NCBI GenBank assembly: GCA_021372535.1
Contig: JAJFUH010000006.1
Span: 10,829-74,828 of the forward strand
Length of the DNA: 64,000 bases
Reading direction: 5' to 3'
Source of the DNA: a bacterium
GTDB lineage: Bacteria > Latescibacterota > Latescibacteria > Latescibacterales > Latescibacteraceae
Part shown: piece by piece, positions 36,101 to 46,335 of the stretch
Position numbering within the stretch: the stretch's first letter is position 1
Layout of the letters: each line of letters begins with the position of its first letter
The notes under the pieces: generated by a model
The model's input: the letters and a program-made list of their open reading frames with translations, nothing else
Told to the model about the DNA's origin: nothing
The model's database searches: none
Program-made: the position numbers and the translations under genes

Positions 36101-38908
36101 TTACTTCAGTGTTTCTGAAGTTCCGTTACTCTTTCTGTTATTGAGTTCAGGATAAAGTTTCTTCCTGCATTCGGGGCAGATACCATGGCTGAAATCTGCT
36201 TCGGAGTGATCTCTGATATATGATTCTATTTGTGTCCAGTATCCTTTATCATCCCGTATTTTTTTGCAGGAAGCGCAAATAGGAATCAAACCGCTTAATA
36301 CTTTGATTTTTGACTCTGCTTTTTCTCGCTCATTAATCTCATTAAGAAGCTTTTCATTATTTCTTTTTAACTCCTCCGTTCGTTCATCAATCCGGTTCTC
36401 GAGCTCTTTATTGAAACGTAAAATGTTTCTGATTCTTATTACATGACCCAAATATATAAATCCAAAGAGAGCAATGATCGATAAAGCTTTAAACCATAAT
36501 GTTTTCCAGAATGGCGGAATTATTGTAATTCTTAAAGAAACACCCTCATTATTCCACACACCCTGACTGTTCGCAGCTTTCACCCAGAATACATATGAAC
36601 CCGGTTCGAGATTTGTATATGTCACGTTTCGGTGGTTGCCAGATTTAATCCAATCGCTGTTTAAACCCTCCATCGTGTACGCAAATGTGTTTTTCGACGG
36701 ATTTACGTAATCAAGCGCCGAAAATTCAAGCATTAACGGCGCTTTTCTGTACGGTAATGTAATATCGGATGTTTCGGTTATTTTTTTCTCAAATTCAGCT
36801 TCAACATTATCGATTTTAAGTGAGGTGATCACGACTGGCGGCGGTTGATTGCCTGTGTGCATACTGTCCGGATGAAAAGTGTAAAATCCGTCCTTTCCCC
36901 CCACATATATTGTACCGTCATTCCCACAGAACATGGCATTGTCGATGTTGTCGATAAACGGGAGCCCGTCACCGGTATTATAATTATATATTTCCATTGA
37001 TGATGGTTCAATGCAGGATAATCCTGCATTTGTACTTGCCCAGATAGCTCCCTGCTTATCTTTTATTATACTATGAATGGAATCATTGAATAAGGCAAAC
37101 CTCTTGTGTTTTCCCGTTTTAATATCATATGAATAAAGACCGTCATCCGTTCCTATCCAGAATGATCCATGTCCATCATCTAATGAGCAGTAAATATTAT
37201 TACTCTTTAAATTCGGGCTTTCCGGATTATTGGAAAATATAGCACGTAACTCCTTATTTTTCCTGTACAGTTGATATAATCCAAAATTGCCGAATATCCA
37301 CATTCTTTTTCCATCGGGATCTGAGATTATGTCTGTGGTACCTAAGAAAATTTGATACTCTTTTTCGTCAATTTCGGTTTTTTCGAAAGTCTCCGTTTTT
37401 GGATTGAACTTGAGAATCCCCAGACTGGTACTGAGCCACAGCATGCCTTCCGAATCTTTTTTGATTACCGAAACATTGAAGTGTTGTAAATCGGGGAAAA
37501 GTTTATAGGGCGTAAATGGAGTAAATACATCTTGATCGATGTCAAAACGAATCAGTCCCGGAATGGAAGTACCGAGCCATATCTGCTTGCTGTTGTCATT
37601 ATAAAGAGTAAGCAGCAATTCGATATTTCTTCCGGTTATTTTACCTTTGTTGAAAAAATAGGAGCGAAATGTGTTTTTTCCAGGATCGAACTTGTGAAGC
37701 CCATTCGTGGATTCAAACCAGATCGATGAGTTAATTTCACAAAAATTATGGATATTGTTGATTTTATCCGTGCCCTTATATATGTCGGTATAGTTATAGT
37801 AATTATAAATTAATTTTGAAGGTACTATTTTATTCCCTCCGCCATAGAGTGTCCCGATCCATACTATGCCGGAATTGTCATTATAGACTCCCCATATTGA
37901 ATCACCGCTCATTGAAAATGGATCCGTAAGATCGTAATTATAATGTTCGATATTGTTATTCTTCGGATCGATAGAATGAAGTCCCTGCGTGGTACCGAAC
38001 CACAAAATACCATGATTGTCAAAAGACATATGTCCGACGACATTACTGTTTATACTCTTAGGGTTGTCAGGATCATGAAGAAAAACCTCGTATGTTTCTG
38101 TCTTCGTATCGAATCTTCTGAGGCCGCCGCCCCACGTTGACAGCCATAGTATTCCATTGTCGCCTTCAACAATATCAATTATGTTTTGATTCAGTATTGA
38201 AGTAACCTTATTCCTGTCTGGCAGACGTTTAATGGTGTTTGTTTCATGCGAGATCACATTTAATCCACTATTTGTTCCAATCCAGATAGTACCTTTTTTG
38301 TCAGAAAAAACACAGCCCACATTACTATGATTTATCGTAAGCGAATCTGTGGGATCATTGAAATAATGCCTGAACTTGACTCTGCTGAGATCGAGAGCAT
38401 TCAGTCCGAAAACCGTTCCTACCCATAATGTTCCATCATTTCCTTCCGCAATCGAGTTAATCGTATTGCTCGATATTCCCTCGGGGCCGGCTTCATCATG
38501 AACATAATGGACAAAAGTTCCGGTTTCACGATTATAACTGTTCAACCCTCCGTTGATTGTCCCTATCCATAATACACCGCTGCTGTCCTCAAAAATAACC
38601 TGAATATAATTATCAGAAATTGTTGTCGAATCGTTCAGGTCGTGTTTGAAACAGACATAATTATAACCGTCAAACCTGTTGAGTCCGTTTCTGGTGCCAA
38701 ACCACATGAATCCATGTGAATCTTTACAGATGGCGGTAATTGTATTGTCGGAAAGACCGTCCTGAATCCCGAAATGTTCGAATTGAATTTTTGCAGAGAC
38801 GGGGAAAGGCCGGATTAACAGAATAAACCACAGCATCAAAACCGAAATGTATTTTGGAAAAATAATACTAATGTTTTGATTAATTCTCATGATATGAATG
38901 CGCTCCAT
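36101..38908 (-). CDS. Two-component-regulator-type beta-propeller sensor without a kinase domain
   Basis: 935 residues. A hydrophobic N-terminus (ISVLMLWFILLIRPFPVSA) is followed by about a dozen Reg_prop blades (residues 45-690; HGFMWFGTRNGLNRFDGY, GVLWIGTINGGLNSYN and similar), a Y_Y_Y domain (about 710-800; PLMLEFSALDYVNPSKNTFA), one membrane segment (TLWFKALSIIALFGFIYLGH), a coiled coil, and a C-terminal Cys motif (LIPICASCKKIRDDKGYW ... HGICPECRKKLYPE). Hybrid two-component systems normally continue into a histidine kinase and response regulator; here that part is absent. The Cys-rich tail is widespread in PAS/GGDEF sensors and may bind zinc. An ATG at 38890 is an alternative start. It probably senses glycans. 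Confidence 0.85.
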   Translation of the reverse strand: MERIHIMRINQNISIIFPKYISVLMLWFILLIRPFPVSAKIQFEHFGIQDGLSDNTITAICKDSHGFMWFGTRNGLNRFDGYNYVCFKHDLNDSTTISDNYIQVIFEDSSGVLWIGTINGGLNSYNRETGTFVHYVHDEAGPEGISSNTINSIAEGNDGTLWVGTVFGLNALDLSRVKFRHYFNDPTDSLTINHSNVGCVFSDKKGTIWIGTNSGLNVISHETNTIKRLPDRNKVTSILNQNIIDIVEGDNGILWLSTWGGGLRRFDTKTETYEVFLHDPDNPKSINSNVVGHMSFDNHGILWFGTTQGLHSIDPKNNNIEHYNYDLTDPFSMSGDSIWGVYNDNSGIVWIGTLYGGGNKIVPSKLIYNYYNYTDIYKGTDKINNIHNFCEINSSIWFESTNGLHKFDPGKNTFRSYFFNKGKITGRNIELLLTLYNDNSKQIWLGTSIPGLIRFDIDQDVFTPFTPYKLFPDLQHFNVSVIKKDSEGMLWLSTSLGILKFNPKTETFEKTEIDEKEYQIFLGTTDIISDPDGKRMWIFGNFGLYQLYRKNKELRAIFSNNPESPNLKSNNIYCSLDDGHGSFWIGTDDGLYSYDIKTGKHKRFALFNDSIHSIIKDKQGAIWASTNAGLSCIEPSSMEIYNYNTGDGLPFIDNIDNAMFCGNDGTIYVGGKDGFYTFHPDSMHTGNQPPPVVITSLKIDNVEAEFEKKITETSDITLPYRKAPLMLEFSALDYVNPSKNTFAYTMEGLNSDWIKSGNHRNVTYTNLEPGSYVFWVKAANSQGVWNNEGVSLRITIIPPFWKTLWFKALSIIALFGFIYLGHVIRIRNILRFNKELENRIDERTEELKRNNEKLLNEINEREKAESKIKVLSGLIPICASCKKIRDDKGYWTQIESYIRDHSEADFSHGICPECRKKLYPELNNRKSNGTSETLK

Positions 38909-39407
38909 AACAGTTTCTGGAAATAAACCTTACCATGGATTCGTAAATGCCCGTATGGTTCTGACCGGTATGTTCGATGTTCATGACTGCTTTGTTACAT
39001 ACTCATTATGTGTATTATCATTTGCAGATGAGATATTGGTGAGCTTAATCATTTATTCCGGCTGCCCAGTCATTCACACCGGTATTGGTAACTCTTGTCT
39101 GATAAAATATGTGCTGATTCTTCAACTTATTATCACGGAATAACATGAATAATGTCAAGTAAAATGTTTACCGGATGTAGCGTTATTAAACGATATTCCC
39201 ACATTATTGTTCCATCCTGAGCGGAGAATTTGTATACTTACTATTCAGCGGAAATGGTATTAAGTAACTGATCCGATCGAAAAACAGTGAAATCCGATAG
39301 TGATAACAGATACCGGAACATGCCTGGCATGATTCAGAGAGGTTTAACCCTATAATTTCCTGAGCAATAATTTTTTAACACATACAATCAATATACAGGG
39401 GATACCC
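38909..39407. other. Divergent intergenic region
   Basis: About 500 bp between the divergent sensor and URO-D-like genes. No coding region or repeat was recognised. AGGGGA at 39397-39402 serves the GTG start at 39408. Confidence 0.5.
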
Positions 39408-40493
39408 GTGAACACAATCGCGTATAAGAGAAACACCGCCGAGGTGATTGAACGCCTCTGCGCCCTTTACGGCCGTAATGCCCGTGATCGAATCTTTGCC
39501 GGCTTCGAGATTCAGGGAAAAACGCTGGCAGAGTTCCGGGCGGCTCATTCCGAGGGATTCTGCGAATATCCCGATCCTCGTGAACGTATAGCCTTCTGGG
39601 ACAGTTTGCTCCACGAGCATCTAACTGTCGATGACGATACCGTTCCGAGCGCATACCTGAGCGAATTCGACCAGGGCCTGTATGGCGGGCTTGTGGGAGG
39701 CGACGTTCAGTACATGTGCCACGACAACGGATGGATTTCCTCGATGGTTCCGCCGCTTCTCCGCGACTGGTCGGAATTCGATTCTCTGAAGCTCGATCAT
39801 AACCACCCATGGTTTCAACGGTATAACCATCAGATGAACGTATATATCGAGGGCTCCCGTGATAAGTTCGGGATAAGCCATTTCATCCTGATAGACGGAC
39901 TCAATTTCGTGTTCGAGCTGCTCGGCGCAACAAATGCTTACATGAGTCTTTTTGAAAATCCCGGAATGGTTCGCAGGGCGATCGATTTTGCATTCGATCT
40001 CAATGTTCTGGTGCAGCGGACTTTTTTCGACACGGTTCCATCCTTCCGCGGCGGGACATTCAGCAACATGGTGCAGTGGATACCCGGACGGATTGTCTCG
40101 GAAAGCGTCGATCCGTTTCATATGACATCGGTCGAGTATTTCGAGACATGGGGCAGGGCGAACATCGAGCGGATGTTCTCCGAATTCGACGGCGGTACGC
40201 TCCATATCCACGGCAACGGAAGACACCTGTTCGAGGCAGTGTGCACACTGCCGGGCCTGAAGGCGATTTTGCTCGGCGACGATACGGGGTATCCCCTTGC
40301 GTTCGATGTTCTGCCGGAGCTGAGGAGACGCACGGGTGACATGCCCCTCATTGTCACCGTTCCTTTCGGTGCGTTTATGGAAGGGCTCGAAAATCACCGT
40401 CTTTCCGGAGGCGTTTTCTATCAGGTGACCGGGGCTCCGGACATCGATGCCGCCAACAGGTGTATGGACAGGGTTCGTGCTTACCGTGAATGA
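39408..40493 (+). CDS. Uroporphyrinogen-decarboxylase-like (URO-D superfamily) protein
   Basis: 361 residues from a GTG with an AGGGGA ribosome binding site. The URO-D TIM barrel is shown by FELLGATNAYMSLFENPGMV and the IHGNG motif of GGTLHIHGNGRHLFE (about 261-275), followed by LKAILLGDDTGYPLAFDVLP. The metal-ligand region reads H-I-H rather than the H-x-C of corrinoid methyltransferases. No haem biosynthesis genes are nearby. Members in these lineages are thought to be methyltransferases or carbohydrate-related enzymes. The next gene is another URO-D protein 107 bp downstream. Confidence 0.85.
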   Translation: MNTIAYKRNTAEVIERLCALYGRNARDRIFAGFEIQGKTLAEFRAAHSEGFCEYPDPRERIAFWDSLLHEHLTVDDDTVPSAYLSEFDQGLYGGLVGGDVQYMCHDNGWISSMVPPLLRDWSEFDSLKLDHNHPWFQRYNHQMNVYIEGSRDKFGISHFILIDGLNFVFELLGATNAYMSLFENPGMVRRAIDFAFDLNVLVQRTFFDTVPSFRGGTFSNMVQWIPGRIVSESVDPFHMTSVEYFETWGRANIERMFSEFDGGTLHIHGNGRHLFEAVCTLPGLKAILLGDDTGYPLAFDVLPELRRRTGDMPLIVTVPFGAFMEGLENHRLSGGVFYQVTGAPDIDAANRCMDRVRAYRE

Positions 40494-40600
40494 TTTGCGA
40501 GTATAGGGATGAAACATCTATTACTGTCTGAATCTTACAATCGGAATACTGCTGAAAATAATATGCTGAAAACAAACACTATACACCATGGCGGAGACGT

Positions 40601-41677
40601 ATGAATTCACGGGAACGAGTTCTCACTGCACTCAATCACGTGGAACCGGACAGGGTTCCCATCGACATGCCGTTCACTCCCGAAGCTGCCGATAAGGTCA
40701 TACAATACCTCAGGGAGACGAGAAACATCACCCCCGAAGCATCCGATCTTGCAATCGTCATGAACCATGACATTCTTACCGCATCGCACGGGATCGGTTC
40801 GAGCTACTATGCCCGTGAGGAAGAGGAGTACACGTGCGAGTGGGGGATACGGTGGCGGTGGGTGTCACTGCCGAACGGCGGGCGTTATACGGAGATGGTC
40901 GGCCATCCTCTTGCAGATGAAAGCCGCCTCACATCCTATTCCTGCCCCGATCCGAAGAAACCGGCCCGGTATGACAGGATTCGGTATCTTATGAAAACCT
41001 ACGGCGCGACACAGGCGATCTGCGGAAGCATGGGCAGCACTCTGTTCGAGCCTGCATGGCACCTGCGGGGATTCTCGACCTTTCTCATGGACCTCATGAC
41101 CAACAGGGATTTTGTCAATGAACTGCTCGACAGGATTCTCGATTACCAGCTCGAAACCGGTAAAACGCTGGCGGCGATGGGCGCCGACCTTCTCAAACTC
41201 GGTGACGATCACGGAACACAGGAATCGCTCATGATGTCCGCTCCCACATTTCGCGAGTTTTTCAAACCGCGCTATGCGAAGCTGTTCAGCGCGTTCAAGG
41301 CAGTAAAACCCGACATAAAAATTGCCTTCCACAGCGACGGTAATATAGAGCCGCTTCTGCCGGACCTTATCGAGATCGGCGTGGATATATTCCAGGCTGT
41401 GCAGCCGAAAGCGATAGACCCGGCCCATATCAAGCGCAGGTTCGGCGACCGTCTCAGCTTCTGGGGAACAGTGGACATTCAGGAGGTCATGCCGTTCGGG
41501 ACTCCCGATGATGTCCGCCGTGAAATCAGGCACCGTATCGAGACGGTCGGGAAAGGCGGCGGGTTTATTCTGGCGCCGTCCCACGCCATCCAGCCGGATG
41601 TGTCGCTTGAAAACATCCTCGCGTTTTATGAAGCGGCTGAACGGTACGGCCGGTATCCGGTCGGGGCAGAACAATGA
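40601..41677 (+). CDS. URO-D superfamily protein (MtaA/CmuA-like fold)
   Basis: 358 residues with GGAG before the ATG. It starts with the family signature MNSRERVLTALNHVEPDRVP and has GADLLKLGDDHGTQESLMMS and KIAFHSDGNIEPLLPDLIEI (about 245-264), then FILAPSHAIQPDVSLENILA. The zinc-ligand position reads H-S-D. The layout is that of methylcobamide methyltransferase-like proteins with no corrinoid-binding partner visible. It is probably co-transcribed with the URO-D gene at 39408. Confidence 0.88.
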   Translation: MNSRERVLTALNHVEPDRVPIDMPFTPEAADKVIQYLRETRNITPEASDLAIVMNHDILTASHGIGSSYYAREEEEYTCEWGIRWRWVSLPNGGRYTEMVGHPLADESRLTSYSCPDPKKPARYDRIRYLMKTYGATQAICGSMGSTLFEPAWHLRGFSTFLMDLMTNRDFVNELLDRILDYQLETGKTLAAMGADLLKLGDDHGTQESLMMSAPTFREFFKPRYAKLFSAFKAVKPDIKIAFHSDGNIEPLLPDLIEIGVDIFQAVQPKAIDPAHIKRRFGDRLSFWGTVDIQEVMPFGTPDDVRREIRHRIETVGKGGGFILAPSHAIQPDVSLENILAFYEAAERYGRYPVGAEQ

Positions 41678-41680
41678 TGA

Positions 41681-41752
41681 TAGATGCTGAAATAAATTCA
41701 GCATGACACTTGAATGTACACCTGTCACCCTGAACTTGTTCCATGGTCTATA
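41681..41752 (+). repeat. Dispersed two-part intergenic repeat, copy 1
   Basis: TAGATGCTGAAATAAATTCA followed by GCATGAC makes one hairpin and CACCCTGAACTTGTTCCATG plus GTCTAT makes the second. A matching copy (same order, same strand) lies at 46336-46399. Both begin within 50 bp after a plus-strand stop codon. Confidence 0.7.
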
Positions 41753-41880
41753 TCGTAACAACATGAACATCTAAATATTCTATCAATGACCGCAAATTGA
41801 TATGACGGCTGGGAAACAGGTTTTCACCGGTTGATGCGAAAGGCGTATTTCCCCGGAAAAAAACCTTATACCGGAACGGT

Positions 41881-43122
41881 TCATGCCATGCCGGCATGTT
41901 CTTTTTTTATAAGAAGGTGAATGCAAAGCATGGCGGCAGGATGGAGAACGCCCATCAGGATGAAAATCGGCACATATCCGATGTATGTCACGATGTACCC
42001 GACAAGAACAGTCGAGAACAGCAGTCCCCCGATGCCCCCCGCAAATCCGCCGAGACCGGTCACCGAGCCGACCGCCCGTGACGGGAACTGGTCGCTGACC
42101 ACAGTGAAGATGTTGTTCGACCAGCCGCTGTGAGCGCCGCAGGCAAGGCTCACAAGGAGAATCGCAACCCAGGCGCTGTCCGCCGTAACCGCGAACGTGG
42201 TGAACGGCAGGCACAGGGCACAGACAAGCATGGTGGTTTTTCGGGCTCGGGTGACTGTCCATCCCTTCCTCATGAGATACCCCGGGAACCAGCCGGCGGC
42301 GATACCGAACAGAATCGCGATGAAATAGATGAGCGGGACAGCGGCGGCGATTTCCTTAAGGTCGAATCCGCGACGGGCGTTGAGGTAGTTCGGCAGCCAG
42401 AAGATATAAAACCACCATACGGGATCGGTAAGGAATTTTCCAAGCATGATACCGTATGTTTCGCGGTATCCAAGGAGTTTTCTCCATGTGAACTCATTGA
42501 CAGTCGCCGCAGGTTTTTCCCTTGTTTTGCTCGCGGTATCAGGTGGTTTTTTATAGAGAAACGGCCAGACTGCCGCGAGAATGAAGCCGGAAAATCCCAG
42601 GAGAAAAAAAGCCCACCGCCATCCGAGGGAGAGGGTCAGTAGTGCTATGACCGGGGCGCCGGCAACCATGGCGATATGGGGGCCGCTGTTGAACAGCGCT
42701 GTGGCAAACGCACGCTCGCGGGGCGGAAACCATTCGGATACCGATTTGATCGCAGCCGGGAAATTACCGGTCTCGGTGACACCGAGCAGACCGCGCCATA
42801 CTGCCAGTGAAAAAGCCGACCCGACTGTGGCATGAAGACTCGCAGCCAGAGACCAGAATAGAATCGACAGCAGGTATCCCAGTTTCGTGCCCGCCCAGTC
42901 GATGAATCTTCCGATGAAAAGAAACCCGAAGGTATAGGCGAACTGGAAGGCGCTGAGGACATACGAATACTGGATGTCGTTCAGGGAAAGATCCCGTTTG
43001 ATCTCGGGAATCACCACCGAGAGAACGATGCGGTTGAAATAGTTGTTCGTTGTGGCGAAAAACAGAAGGGAGACTATGATCCATCGGTACCGTGACAAGG
43101 GAGGCGCGGAGCTCTCGGGCAT
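41881..43122 (-). CDS. MFS transporter, ACS/ExuT-like
   Basis: 413 residues with twelve predicted membrane segments. The N-terminal signature YRWIIVSLLFFATTNNYFNR resembles hexuronate/glucarate/anion:cation symporters (ExuT, GudP type). An ACS-like GVTETGNFPAAIKSVSEWFP occurs near residue 115, and RLIDWAG-like FIGRFIDWAGTKLG near 75. It would import an organic anion such as a uronate with protons. The PL10-like pectate lyase at 52970 would supply such oligouronides after breakdown, but it is 10 kb away. Confidence 0.9.
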   Translation of the reverse strand: MPESSAPPLSRYRWIIVSLLFFATTNNYFNRIVLSVVIPEIKRDLSLNDIQYSYVLSAFQFAYTFGFLFIGRFIDWAGTKLGYLLSILFWSLAASLHATVGSAFSLAVWRGLLGVTETGNFPAAIKSVSEWFPPRERAFATALFNSGPHIAMVAGAPVIALLTLSLGWRWAFFLLGFSGFILAAVWPFLYKKPPDTASKTREKPAATVNEFTWRKLLGYRETYGIMLGKFLTDPVWWFYIFWLPNYLNARRGFDLKEIAAAVPLIYFIAILFGIAAGWFPGYLMRKGWTVTRARKTTMLVCALCLPFTTFAVTADSAWVAILLVSLACGAHSGWSNNIFTVVSDQFPSRAVGSVTGLGGFAGGIGGLLFSTVLVGYIVTYIGYVPIFILMGVLHPAAMLCIHLLIKKEHAGMA

Positions 43123-43691
43123 GAGTGCATCCTTATTTTTATCGTTATCATGACTTTCATGACAATATAGAACATGAAATGAAGTAAATCAATTCTGAAT
43201 GGTCGGTTTTTCCGATGTTTTTTGATTCCTGTATCTTCCGATGATTTGCCGTTTATCCCGTGTTTGTGAAATAATTCCTGCGTCAATAATACCCTGTATC
43301 GGTAAAACGTTTTTCAGCGCGAATTATGTGACAGTTATTGCTTTTGCTGCCATGACACTGTATAATAATTCGAACGATGTGCTGTCTGTTTCAGTAACGT
43401 ATGACCATTATGAAAACTCATATAATTGAACCTTTGAAATAATTATGTGTAACATGCCCGAATGTCTGTTTTTTTTCCCTCTCCTGTTTACGGGAGAGGG
43501 ACCGGGGGTGAGGGTAATACAGTACAGGAAATGATGACCAATAAGTGTGACCTTTTATATCATTTTAAAGCTTTCATGATGATTATTGCATTTAGGGATT
43601 GATTTCTCTTGTTACAGTAAAGATAATTCACTCAGGCTAATGAGGGAAAACGGCTGAACATGCAGAATTTATAGAATGAAAGGAGTCCGCA
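43123..43691. other. Divergent intergenic region with palindromic element
   Basis: About 570 bp between the MFS gene and the MBL-fold gene. It contains the palindromic element at 43474-43525. Other short frames look noncoding. AAAGGAG before the GTG at 43692 is the ribosome binding site of the next gene. Confidence 0.55.
43474..43525. repeat. CT/GA palindromic element, copy 2
   Basis: CCCTCTCCTGTTTACGGGAG continues into AGGG, a near-perfect palindrome, followed by ACCGGGGGTGAGGGTAATAC. It is an inverted relative of the element at 18550-18615. Confidence 0.6.
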
Positions 43692-44432
43692 GTGAAAATT
43701 GCCGACGTGATTTATCTGGTGGGAAGCGGCCAGGCCGGCTTCATGATTTCGAACAGGAGCGACAGCCATGTTTATGTCATCGAGGGCTCGAAAGGCCATG
43801 TGATGATCGATGCGGGTGTCGGAATTCAGGAAGAGCGAATCGCGGAAAATATGAAAAAGGACGGAATCAATCCAAAGGATGTAAAATATCTCCTGCTCAC
43901 CCATACCCATTCCGACCATGCCGGAGGCGCCGCGTGGTTCAAGAAACAGTACGGTGTCAAGGTGTATGTATCCCGTGCGGAGGCGGAATTTCTCAGAAGC
44001 AGCGACCAGATGGATCTGGGGCTCGATATTGCTATCATTGACGGTATATATCCGTCCGACTACCGTTTCCCAAACTGCGAGCCGGATGTGGAAGTCGGGG
44101 ATGGTGATACCTTTACCTTCGGCAACCTGTCCATACGGGCGATTCATACTCCCGGGCACTCGCTCGGCTCGATATGCTACCTCTTGGAAAAAGGCAACCG
44201 TACCTGCCTGTTCAGCGGCGATGTCGTGGTGCACGGCGGGAAGCTCATGTTCCTCAACTGCGCCGGCTCGGTCATGGCCGACATGCGGGCTTCCATGCCG
44301 AAACTGGCCAGGCTCGGTGTCGAGGAGTTATACCCCGGTCACGGCTGTTTTGTACTGGAAAACGGCCAGAACCACATCGATATCGCAATCGAGAATCTCC
44401 GTCACCTGTCGCCGCCACAGAATGCCTTTTAG
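43692..44432 (+). CDS. Metallo-beta-lactamase-fold hydrolase
   Basis: 246 residues starting at a GTG with AAAGGAG upstream. The zinc-binding motif is HTHSDHAGG (residues 71-79), preceded by the MIDAGVG strand; a later HTPGHSLGSICYLLE and FSGDVVVHGGKL provide further ligands, and a final GHGCF completes the set. There is no signal peptide, so it acts in the cytoplasm on an unknown ester or thioester (glyoxalase II or lactonase-like). The gene is 196 bp upstream of the GH3 gene on the same strand. Confidence 0.92.
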   Translation: MKIADVIYLVGSGQAGFMISNRSDSHVYVIEGSKGHVMIDAGVGIQEERIAENMKKDGINPKDVKYLLLTHTHSDHAGGAAWFKKQYGVKVYVSRAEAEFLRSSDQMDLGLDIAIIDGIYPSDYRFPNCEPDVEVGDGDTFTFGNLSIRAIHTPGHSLGSICYLLEKGNRTCLFSGDVVVHGGKLMFLNCAGSVMADMRASMPKLARLGVEELYPGHGCFVLENGQNHIDIAIENLRHLSPPQNAF

Positions 44433-44628
44433 CCTGAGCAGAGAGGGGATTTTCAAAGATCGTGCGGTTCGGAGAGGGCATATAATTCCTTCGGATGTGT
44501 CCCGCATCACATATTTATATCACAATTATCATTATTATTGCACTTTTCGTCAGAATACCATGTGTCATATTTGTTCGGGAAACGGGCAACATCGATTTTT
44601 TCCCTTCTGAATTGAGAGCGAGGCATCA

Positions 44629-46287
44629 ATGATCAACAAACGGTGGGTTGAGCAGACACTTCGCAAAATGAGCATCGAGGAAAAAGTCGGGCAGCTCCTT
44701 TTCCCGAGGGTGTACGGATATTTCCTGAGCAACGACGACGAGAAGTTCCTCATGTATCTCAGGTGGATCGAGGAATTTCATGTTGGCGGTGTTGAAATCT
44801 TTTTCAGCGATGTATACGGCGCCGCTTTCCTGCTCAACAGGCTCCAGTCCGCCGCAAGAATCCCGCTCCTCGTGACATGCGATGCTGAAACCGGCATGGG
44901 ACACCGTATCAGCGGATCGACGCACCTAACCCACAACATGGGCCTCGGCGCAACCGGAAATGAGCAGATGGCCTATCTTCAGGGCAAAATCACAGCCCTC
45001 GAGGGAACCGCGCTCGGGGTTCATGTACTCGAAGGGCCTACGGTCGATGTGAATGTGAATCCCGACAATCCCATTATAGCGGTTCGGAGCTTCGGCGATG
45101 ATCCGAAGTTTGTTGCCCGGATGGGGCAGGCGTTCATACGGGGCGTTCAGGATCATGGCATGATTGCGTGCGCGAAGCATTTTCCCGGTCACGGAAACAC
45201 TGCTGTCGACAGTCACATGGACATTCCGGTCATCGATATTCCCCGCGAACAACTCGAAGCGATCGATCTCCTGCCGTTCCGCGAGGCAATAAACGCCGGA
45301 GCTATGGGTATCATGACCGCTCATATCAACATGCCCGCATTCGATCCCGACACCCGGTATCCCGCGACTCTTTCACGGGCTGTTACAACCGGCCTGCTCC
45401 GTGAAGAGATGGGATTCGGGGGACTCATAATTTCCGATTCACTGATGATGGATGCCATTACCCGGTATTTCCCGCCGGGCGAGGCGGAACTCCGCAGTTT
45501 CCTTGCGGGGACGGACATCCTTCTCGCGCCGTTTCTCGAACCCGCCTTCGAGACATTGGTCAAAGCGGTCGGTACGGGCGATCTGCCTGTAGATCGGCTC
45601 GATGCTTCGGTGCGCCGGATACTCATCGCGAAAAGCTGGTGCGATCTCCATGAGGAGCGTCTTGTCGATGTCAACGAACTTCACCACCGTATCGGAACAG
45701 CCGCCGGCATCAAAAACGGTGCTCACCAGTTAATCCGGTCTTCGATCACGCTTATAAAAAACGAGGGCGATATTCTCCCCCTGCAGGCTCAGGAAAAACC
45801 GAAAATTCTCAGCATTCTTTACTACGATCACCCACTCGGAGACATCGGGGCTGTTTTTCAGGATGAGATGCGCCGTCGTGCTGCCATCACCCACCGCGAG
45901 TTTTACGCCGAAGGTATCCCTGACGAATCGGGGAATATCCAGACGTTAACCATCCCGTGTGACAGCGACCCCCGTTTCGAGGAGGAAGCCCTTCAAAAGG
46001 CTCAGGGTTATGATGTTGTCGTGTGCGCGCTGGTATACCGTATCATCATGCGCCGCGGAACCCCGAATCTCCGTCCCCGCGCCGAGGCTTTCATGCGCCG
46101 TCTCACCGCGCTCCCTGTTCCCGTTGTCACGGTATCTTTCGGAGCGCCGTATGTGATCAGACAGATGCCCGATACGACAGCATTCGTGGCGGCTTACATG
46201 TATTCGCCCCTTGTCCAGCAGGCGGCTGTCGAAGCCCTCTTCGGCGAGATTCCGTTCGTGGGTAAACTGCCGGTGCGGCTTCCGTAA
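44629..46287 (+). CDS. Glycoside hydrolase family 3, beta-N-acetylhexosaminidase-like
   Basis: 552 residues with no signal peptide. The GH3 barrel shows VGQLLFPRVYGY, the hallmark KHFPGHGNT (183-191) with the Asp-His dyad D194/H196 that serves as acid/base in NagZ-type enzymes, and the nucleophile Asp270 in GGLIISDSLMMDAI. A C-terminal alpha/beta sandwich (about 370-550) follows, ending GEIPFVGKLPVRLP. NagZ-like enzymes remove N-acetylglucosamine from muropeptides or chitooligosaccharides in the cytoplasm. The NagB-like gene at 52072 could feed the same pathway. Confidence 0.92.
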   Translation: MINKRWVEQTLRKMSIEEKVGQLLFPRVYGYFLSNDDEKFLMYLRWIEEFHVGGVEIFFSDVYGAAFLLNRLQSAARIPLLVTCDAETGMGHRISGSTHLTHNMGLGATGNEQMAYLQGKITALEGTALGVHVLEGPTVDVNVNPDNPIIAVRSFGDDPKFVARMGQAFIRGVQDHGMIACAKHFPGHGNTAVDSHMDIPVIDIPREQLEAIDLLPFREAINAGAMGIMTAHINMPAFDPDTRYPATLSRAVTTGLLREEMGFGGLIISDSLMMDAITRYFPPGEAELRSFLAGTDILLAPFLEPAFETLVKAVGTGDLPVDRLDASVRRILIAKSWCDLHEERLVDVNELHHRIGTAAGIKNGAHQLIRSSITLIKNEGDILPLQAQEKPKILSILYYDHPLGDIGAVFQDEMRRRAAITHREFYAEGIPDESGNIQTLTIPCDSDPRFEEEALQKAQGYDVVVCALVYRIIMRRGTPNLRPRAEAFMRRLTALPVPVVTVSFGAPYVIRQMPDTTAFVAAYMYSPLVQQAAVEALFGEIPFVGKLPVRLP

Positions 46288-46335
46288 TACCAAGTTGCGT
46301 TCGAACAGGTAACATAGTTAACGTAGTGATTCTAA

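Noticed and set aside
39621-41770. Long minus-strand open frames opposite the two URO-D genes
   Set aside because: Both are antisense to genes with clear family signatures.
43241-43429. 62-codon plus-strand open frame
   Set aside because: No ribosome binding site and unlikely composition in an intergenic gap.
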